Origin: Megasphaera sp. UBA1696
GTDB taxonomy: Bacteria; Bacillota; Negativicutes; Veillonellales; Megasphaeraceae
Length of the DNA stretch: 64,000 bases
NCBI GenBank assembly: GCA_002319965.1
Contig: DCJQ01000035.1
Coordinates: 1-64,000 of the forward strand
Direction: 5' to 3'
Shown: positions 59,303 through 64,000 of the stretch, one piece after another
Numbering within the stretch: the stretch's first letter is position 1
How the letters are laid out: each line of letters starts with the position of its first letter
The notes under the pieces: model-generated
The model's input: the letters and a program-made list of their open reading frames with translations, nothing else
Database searches by the model: none
What the model was told of the DNA's origin: nothing
Program-made: the position numbers and the translations under genes

Positions 59303-59331
59303 ATTGTGTCATGTTTTACCATACCTGTCAA
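59303..59331 (-). promoter_or_regulatory. promoter of the pyrF operon
   Basis: TTGACA (59326-59331), 17 bases, CACAAT (59303-59308) on the minus strand, leader about 35 bases. Confidence 0.75.
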
Positions 59332-59341
59332 GGCGAGGCCT

Positions 59342-60271
59342 TCACTTAGAAGCGGCACTGCAGTACCATTCATAGGTGCGGAGAATCCCTTGGGCCAAAT
59401 CGGTCTGAGGAGCAAAGTTCAAGGCCGATGCCAAGGCTTGATTACTGAGGACCGACCGCAGGATATCGCCGGGACGCGCAGCCTTATAATCAACGGGAAC
59501 GGCATGGCCCACGGCTTTTTCAAAGCTTTCAATCAGTTCGTTAATGCTGGTTTCGGTTCCGGTCGAGACGTTTAGCGTGTGATAGCCCGTAAGGGGCAGG
59601 GCCCGGACGATAGCCTGAGCGATATCCCCGGCATAGACGAAATCCCGCGTCTGATTGCCGTCGCCATAGACAGTAAGCCCACGATGTTCCGATAAGAGTT
59701 TACAGAAAATGCTGACGACACCGCCTTCGCCCTTTTCGCCTTGTCGTTCACCATAGACGTTGGCAAAGCGGAAAACCGTAGCATCCAGCCCATACAGCTC
59801 ATGATACACCCGCAGGTAATGCTCCGTCGTCATCTTGGTAATGCCGTAAGGCGACGTCGGCAACAGGCGCGCTTCTTCTTGCAGGGGGATATTCAAGTTA
59901 TCTCCATAAACGGCAGCACTCGATGAAAAGAGAATATGAGGCACCTTATACATCCGGCAGCCTTCCAGCACATGGAGGACGCCTTCTAAGTTAACCCGGC
60001 AGTCGACAGTCGGCTGCGCTACAGAAAAAGGAACCATCGTCTGAGCTGCCAAATGGACGACAGCCGAGAAGGAATGATTTCTAAAAACGGTGTCCAGCCT
60101 TTCTTGATCGCAGATATCCCCTTCGATCAGCTCCATCCCGGTCGGCACATGTTCTCGGGACCCGCCGGATAAATTGTCGAAAATGACGACCTTTATATCC
60201 GGCCGCCCCTGCAGCGCTGCCAAGATATGCGATCCAATAAACCCGGCACCGCCAGTAATCAAAATTTCCAC
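59342..60271 (-). CDS. galE: UDP-glucose 4-epimerase family protein
   Basis: An extended short-chain dehydrogenase that interconverts UDP-glucose and UDP-galactose (or their GlcNAc forms). 309 residues from a GTG start giving EILITGGAGFIGSHIL; GGAGGG lies 9 bases upstream. The catalytic YxxxK is in YGITKMTTEHY and a substrate-loop Asn segment is FANVYGERQGEKGEGGVVSIF. A near-identical family member could be a UDP-glucuronate or dTDP-sugar enzyme; no cluster of sugar genes lies beside it, so the substrate is uncertain. Confidence 0.82.
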   Translation of the reverse strand: MEILITGGAGFIGSHILAALQGRPDIKVVIFDNLSGGSREHVPTGMELIEGDICDQERLDTVFRNHSFSAVVHLAAQTMVPFSVAQPTVDCRVNLEGVLHVLEGCRMYKVPHILFSSSAAVYGDNLNIPLQEEARLLPTSPYGITKMTTEHYLRVYHELYGLDATVFRFANVYGERQGEKGEGGVVSIFCKLLSEHRGLTVYGDGNQTRDFVYAGDIAQAIVRALPLTGYHTLNVSTGTETSINELIESFEKAVGHAVPVDYKAARPGDILRSVLSNQALASALNFAPQTDLAQGILRTYEWYCSAASK

Positions 60272-60333
60272 GTTGATAGGCCCTCCAGTACGTATTGATA
60301 GGATAACTCCCGGCACCGTCATGCCGGAAAAAT

Positions 60334-61089
60334 TCAGTCGCCTTGAAGGAGGCGGCGTATTTCATTCAATTTCGCCTCACTGTCCGGATTCTGTGAATGA
60401 AACCGGAGGAGCTCTGCGAGATCCCCCTGCTCCCAGGCAAGTTTCCGGCTCTCATCATACACGAAATCAAAATAAAAGCAAAGGGTCCCGACATAAAAAT
60501 CCATAAATGTCTTTTTCACCTGAGTCGGAACGAGTCTCTTCTGCCGGGCTTCTTTCATGACGGCCTCTGAAATGGACTGGTTTTCAACGTCTCTGTCATC
60601 GACCCGCCACACGTTCTGACCTTGCCGCAGTCCATCGGCACAGACTTTGAAGATATCAAGCTTGTCGGCATCGCGGATGAGCTGACAAAAAAGTCGCTGC
60701 CGCGGAGATAAATCATCGGCCAGTCGATATACATTATGCTGGGAAATGGCCGCCTCAATGACAGCGTCCTGATGATCATTCTGCCAAAAATCACGGATAT
60801 GGCCATCTTGAAATAAATACCATGCCCCATATTTCGCATGATCCATGGACTGATAATCGATAAACGTATGGTATTCCCGAAGTTGTTCAAACCGCCCGAT
60901 ATCGTGAAGGACACCGATGAGCCAGGCTAAATCCACGTCTTCCTGCGAAAGGTGTAAGGCCCTTGCCAGTCTTTCACACCAAGCGCTGACTCGTAAGGAA
61001 TGGGCTAATTTCAACGTAACCCCTTCATCGACGGCAGCAAAACCTTGGACATACCCTTTAAACTGTGAAATTACGAAATCGCGATTCAT
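60334..61089 (-). CDS. HD-domain phosphohydrolase-like protein
   Basis: A 251-residue HD superfamily protein. The metal ligands appear as His30 (LKLAHSLRVSAWCERLA), His62-Asp63 (GVLHDIGRFEQ) and a later Asp in LIRDADKLDIFKV. The substrate is unknown; such proteins hydrolyse nucleotides or cyclic nucleotides. The start giving MNRDFVIS lies 28 bases after the Nudix stop, with AAAGGCGG about 13 bases upstream, so the ribosome site is not ideal. It precedes galE. Confidence 0.82.
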   Translation of the reverse strand: MNRDFVISQFKGYVQGFAAVDEGVTLKLAHSLRVSAWCERLARALHLSQEDVDLAWLIGVLHDIGRFEQLREYHTFIDYQSMDHAKYGAWYLFQDGHIRDFWQNDHQDAVIEAAISQHNVYRLADDLSPRQRLFCQLIRDADKLDIFKVCADGLRQGQNVWRVDDRDVENQSISEAVMKEARQKRLVPTQVKKTFMDFYVGTLCFYFDFVYDESRKLAWEQGDLAELLRFHSQNPDSEAKLNEIRRLLQGD

Positions 61090-61117
61090 TTCGGTCTGCC
61101 GCCTTTCCGCAAAAAAA

Positions 61118-61606
61118 CTAATCTTCAAGCCGCTGCGGATGAAAAGGCTGAAGACGCATCTCTTGAACGGTTTCTCCATCGGCAGCAAAGGTAATGATGC
61201 CTTTCACGCAATCTTCTTTTAATACCATGGGAACCCAGGTCCGGTCGCCTTTCCACATCTCGTCATAAGGAAAGTCATCGGGTGCAAACCACCGGGGCTC
61301 CATTTCTTCGCTCTCACAGACCGCCCCCTGCCAGTAGCGCAGGATGTAGACGTAGCCGATATGATCCAGTTCAGGTGCGGCACTAAAATGGAAGTCCAGG
61401 AAGCCGACCAATTCAAAATCTCCTTCGTCGGCCATTAAACCCGTTTCTTCTCGAAGTTCTCTTACAGCGCACTGCAAAAAAGTTTCTCCGTCTTCTATTT
61501 TACCGCCGAAGCCGTTCCACTTGCGGACGCCAAAGCCGCGTTTCTTTCGGCCTAACAAAACTTTCCCGTCCGGCCGAACGGGAAAGCAAAGTGTCGTTGG
61601 ACGCAT
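61118..61606 (-). CDS. Nudix hydrolase, MTH1-like (8-oxo-dGTP diphosphatase)
   Basis: A 162-residue Nudix protein. The full Nudix box is at 35-57 (GKIEDGETFLQCAVRELREETGL). The N-terminal LCFPVRPDGKVLLGRKKRGFGVRKWNGFGGK matches the MTH1/8-oxo-dGTP subgroup, which cleans oxidised nucleotides from the pool. It is followed by the HD gene. No recognisable promoter nearby apart from the DUF3783 leader. Confidence 0.88.
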   Translation of the reverse strand: MRPTTLCFPVRPDGKVLLGRKKRGFGVRKWNGFGGKIEDGETFLQCAVRELREETGLMADEGDFELVGFLDFHFSAAPELDHIGYVYILRYWQGAVCESEEMEPRWFAPDDFPYDEMWKGDRTWVPMVLKEDCVKGIITFAADGETVQEMRLQPFHPQRLED

Positions 61607-61611
61607 CGTCC

Positions 61612-62046
61612 TTACCTCTTTTTATGGAAATATTCGTGTTCTTTCGAAAGCTCCTGTAAAATCGTTTCGATGGTCCAGGAAATGTTATTTGGGGTCAGCA
61701 TAGCCTTTAAGGGTACGTTTTTCAAACGGCCTCGGCGAATGCTGTCCAAGAGGAGATTGACGACTTTATTGTCGAAACCACAAAGAATGAGGGCTTCTTT
61801 TGTAACCGGCGGCAGATTTTCATCTTCATTCATCTTTTCATGAACTCTCGCTTCTTCTGTGTCCTGTCTCATCGCAGAGATTTCGGCGATTTCTTCGTCG
61901 GTCAGGCCCAAAACCTTGCCGACGGTTTCGCCCTTTTCTGCATCCGTTACGGCCTTGACCTTCGATTTTGTAAGCAAAGCCAACAGTTTAACTTGTTCCA
62001 ATCTTTCCGGGGTGAAATTTACGGCTAACATCATACGATACGGCAT
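61612..62046 (-). CDS. DUF3783 family protein
   Basis: A 144-residue soluble protein from the ATG giving MPYRMMLAVNF (GGAG 8 bases upstream). An N-terminal half of predicted helices with a SKVKAVTDAEKGETVGKVLGL segment and a C-terminal ALILCGFDNKVVNLLLDSIRRGRLKNVPLKAMLTPNN region typical of DUF3783. Function unknown. It lies 6 bases before the Nudix gene and after the ribosomal operon terminator. Confidence 0.72.
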   Translation of the reverse strand: MPYRMMLAVNFTPERLEQVKLLALLTKSKVKAVTDAEKGETVGKVLGLTDEEIAEISAMRQDTEEARVHEKMNEDENLPPVTKEALILCGFDNKVVNLLLDSIRRGRLKNVPLKAMLTPNNISWTIETILQELSKEHEYFHKKR

Positions 62047-62104
62047 AGTATCACTCCTTTTCCAGAAAATGACGCCCTTTCCGGAACTTCCGGATGAGCA
62101 TATA

Positions 62105-62133
62105 CAAAAAGGAGCTGTCTCAGGACAGCTCCT
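62105..62133 (-). terminator. terminator of the ribosomal protein operon
   Basis: Stem AGGAGCTGTC with GACAGCTCCT and a CTGA loop, then TTTTTG on the minus strand, 15 bases after rplQ. Confidence 0.92.
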
Positions 62134-62147
62134 TCTCATTCATACGT

Positions 62148-62486
62148 TTATACTAATTCGATGATTACCATCGGAGCAGCATCGCCCTGACGAACGCCAG
62201 TCTTGATGATGCGAGTATAACCACCCTGACGATCGGTGTATTTCGGTGCAATTTCGTCAAACAGTTTTTTGACAACATCTTCATCCACCATGTATGCCAA
62301 AGCCTGACGGCGAGCGTGGAGATCGCCGCGTTTTGCGAGGGTCAGCATCTTATCAGCGACTTTGCGAAGTTCTTTTGCCTTTGCTTCCGTCGTTTCAATG
62401 CGTTCATGCTGGAATAAAGAGGTGACAATGCTGCGCAGCAATGCTTTACGTGCGGAGCTGTCTCGTCCCAACTTTCTATAAGCCAT
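62148..62486 (-). CDS. rplQ: 50S ribosomal protein L17
   Basis: 112 residues, full length: MAYRKLGRDSSARKALLR at the N-terminus, and GGYTRIIKTGVRQGDAAPMVIIELV at the C-terminus. Last gene of the rpsM-rpsK-rpoA-rplQ run, 17 bases after rpoA, with GAGGAGG upstream. It ends at a terminator. Confidence 0.97.
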   Translation of the reverse strand: MAYRKLGRDSSARKALLRSIVTSLFQHERIETTEAKAKELRKVADKMLTLAKRGDLHARRQALAYMVDEDVVKKLFDEIAPKYTDRQGGYTRIIKTGVRQGDAAPMVIIELV

Positions 62487-62503
62487 TGTTCATCCTCCTC
62501 GAA

Positions 62504-63484
62504 CTATTCTTCATTACTCGATTTTAAGTAGTAGTTGTGCATTTCTAACTTTTCAATAATTTCATCGACAGATTTCTTGCCGAGGTTGCGAATCTTCGAC
62601 AAGTCATCTTCCGTCCGTTCGGTGAGATCGCCTATAGTGTAGATATTCGCACGTTTCAGGCAATTCGAAGCACGGACAGACAGGTCAAGAATTTCAATCT
62701 TGATTTTGCCCTTATCGGGTTCGGTCGATTCTTCCACGGGTTCGCCATCGTCGTCTGTGAAGATAGCTTTTTCATCGTTTACCTTTGCGTCGGTAGCGAT
62801 GTTCTGGAAGTAGTTTAAGTAGCTGATCATAATCGATGCAGCCTTAGCAACGGCATTTTCAGTCGTAATGCTGCCATCTGTCGTTACTTCAAGGGTCAAC
62901 GAATCATAGTCCATTTCGTTGCCTACCCGGATATTACCAACGCTGTAGTTCGTACGCACAATGGGAGAGAAGATGGAATCGATGGGAATGACGCCGATCA
63001 TATCCGTTTCTTTCTTGTTCTGCGTGGACGGCACATAGCCTTTACCGCGTTCGATATGGCACTGCATATGGATGTCAGCTTCCGTATCGAGGGTTGCAAT
63101 ATGGAGATCCGGGTTTAAAATTTCAATGTCTGAGTTTACGTTAAGATCGTTTGCAGTGAATTCACATTCACCAGAGATATCGATAGTGATGTCGACTTCA
63201 TCTACATCATCATCCAGGAAATTAATCCGAACCTGCTTGAGGTTGAGGATGATTTCCGAAACGTCTTCCCGAACACCGGGAATGGTCGAAAATTCATGGA
63301 GAACACCATCGATTTTAATCGAAGTGATTGCTACGCCATCCAGTGATGCCAGGAGGACACGCCGCAAACTATTACCCAATGTGATTCCGTAACCCCGATC
63401 CAGAGGTTCGCATACGAATTTTCCATAGGTACCGCCGTCGTTGACTTCGACGGTTTTAACTTTAAATTTGTTATCTTCGCTCAT
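62504..63484 (-). CDS. rpoA: RNA polymerase alpha subunit
   Basis: 326 residues. The N-terminal assembly domain (GKFVCEPLDRGYGITLGNSLRRVLLASL) is linked to a C-terminal domain that binds UP elements and activators (LSVRASNCLKRANIYTIGDLTERTEDDLSKIRNLGKKSVDEIIEKL). It starts 50 bases after rpsK. No rpsD (S4) lies between, as in the Bacillus order. Confidence 0.97.
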   Translation of the reverse strand: MSEDNKFKVKTVEVNDGGTYGKFVCEPLDRGYGITLGNSLRRVLLASLDGVAITSIKIDGVLHEFSTIPGVREDVSEIILNLKQVRINFLDDDVDEVDITIDISGECEFTANDLNVNSDIEILNPDLHIATLDTEADIHMQCHIERGKGYVPSTQNKKETDMIGVIPIDSIFSPIVRTNYSVGNIRVGNEMDYDSLTLEVTTDGSITTENAVAKAASIMISYLNYFQNIATDAKVNDEKAIFTDDDGEPVEESTEPDKGKIKIEILDLSVRASNCLKRANIYTIGDLTERTEDDLSKIRNLGKKSVDEIIEKLEMHNYYLKSSNEE

Positions 63485-63533
63485 CAGGAAAATCCTCCTA
63501 TTTCAGAATCAAAACACCTTGGTTAATCATCGA

Positions 63534-63923
63534 TTATACGCGTCTCCGTTTAGGCGGACGGCAACCGTTATGCGGAATAGGCGTTACGTCTTTGATGGAG
63601 TTTACTTCAAGACCAGCTGCCTGCAATGCGCGGATAGCAGCTTCACGACCCGAGCCCGGACCTTTGACGAATACTTCTACCTGACGAAGGCCATGTTCCA
63701 TAGCTGCTTTTGCAGCCTGTTCAGCAGCCATCTGTGCAGCAAACGGAGTGCTCTTACGGGAACCGCGGAAACCGAGGCCGCCGGCACTTGCCCAAGACAG
63801 TGCATTGCCTTTTGTATCACTAATCGTAACGATTGTATTGTTGAATGTAGAACGAATATGAGCTGCACCCGATTCTACATGTTTCTTTTCTTTTCTTTTA
63901 TTGCTTCTGACATTCTTAGCCAA
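63534..63923 (-). CDS. rpsK: 30S ribosomal protein S11
   Basis: 129 residues, full length: AHIRSTFNNTIVTISDTKGNALSWASAGGLGF and the C-terminal DVTPIPHNGCRPPKRRRV are diagnostic. GGAGGG lies upstream of the ATG, and rpsM ends 28 bases before it. Confidence 0.98.
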   Translation of the reverse strand: MAKNVRSNKRKEKKHVESGAAHIRSTFNNTIVTISDTKGNALSWASAGGLGFRGSRKSTPFAAQMAAEQAAKAAMEHGLRQVEVFVKGPGSGREAAIRALQAAGLEVNSIKDVTPIPHNGCRPPKRRRV

Positions 63924-63951
63924 AATCGTTTCCCTCCTTACTTAAAGAATC

Positions 63952-64000
63952 TTATTTCTTCTTACCTGCTACAGCTTTTCTCGGACCTTTACGCGTACGT
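63952..64000 (-). CDS. rpsM: 30S ribosomal protein S13 (partial, C-terminus only)
   Basis: Only the last 15 residues are in the window (RTRKGPRKAVAGKKK, then TAA at 63952-63954), matching the basic C-terminal tail of S13. The N-terminus lies beyond the right edge. Confidence 0.93.
   Translation of the reverse strand, partial: RTRKGPRKAVAGKKK

Noticed and set aside
1..64000. CRISPR array, tRNA genes, prophage or plasmid origin
   Set aside because: No regularly spaced repeats, cloverleaf sequences with T-loop motifs (apart from the tmRNA), phage genes or iterons were found.

Overview
The window looks like a Negativicutes (Firmicutes) chromosome, most likely Megasphaera or a close Veillonellaceae relative. 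Evidence: Gram-positive style regulation (two T-boxes, a SAM-I riboswitch, a glmS ribozyme, PyrR-type attenuation, CggR); cdaA-cdaR-glmM-glmS and rpsM-rpsK-rpoA-rplQ gene order; a fermentative gene set (phosphotransacetylases, an [FeFe]-hydrogenase domain); and a GC content that looks moderate. The genus is inferred from overall protein resemblance; no search was run. About 53 protein genes, one tmRNA and many RNA-level regulators are supported. No CRISPR array, complete insertion sequence, tRNA or phage was seen.

Layout. 1-150: tandem sigma-A promoters pointing left out of the window, rRNA-operon-like. 187-3776: two leftward phosphotransacetylase-family genes, the second fused in frame to an [FeFe]-hydrogenase. 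3906-10757: cdaA, cdaR, an FAD oxidoreductase, glmM and glmS with its ribozyme (cyclic di-AMP and amino-sugar synthesis). 10916-13261: Rrf2 regulator, Pit phosphate transporter and DUF47 partner. 13451-19945: mannitol PTS regulon (mtlR, mtlA, mtlF and a zinc MDR dehydrogenase in place of mtlD), with a divergent LytTR regulator in between; mtlR and mtlA share an almost identical operator. 20023-22606: aldolase and small membrane proteins. 22683-28676: glycolytic cluster gap, gpmI, cggR, pgk, tpiA. 29642-29992: tmRNA.

30071-37977: nutrient uptake under RNA control: T-box plus MFS transporter, T-box (Trp specifier) plus a TrpP-like ECF transporter whose S component is fused to an ATPase, SAM-I riboswitch plus metQ-metF. 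37989-44236: ornithine decarboxylase downstream of argC-argJ-like-argB-argD, so arginine-pathway intermediates and putrescine formation sit together; the argJ-like gene has lost its catalytic motifs. 44291-45690: LD-carboxypeptidase with a damaged or unusual start and a secreted protein. 45788-59331: pyrimidine genes in two blocks (pyrB-pyrC-carA-carB behind two PyrR boxes; pyrF-pyrE-permease behind a separate promoter) separated by an EVE-McrB/McrC restriction cassette whose mcrB is frameshifted. 59342-62046: galE, HD protein, Nudix hydrolase, DUF3783. 62105-64000: end of the ribosomal protein/RNA polymerase alpha operon.

The strongest candidates for something new are the Pta-[FeFe]-hydrogenase fusion with a sensory-type H-cluster pocket, the T-box controlled S-A fused tryptophan-type ECF system, the T-box controlled MFS carrier, the ArgJ-derived pseudoenzyme in the arg operon, and the paired MtlR operators.
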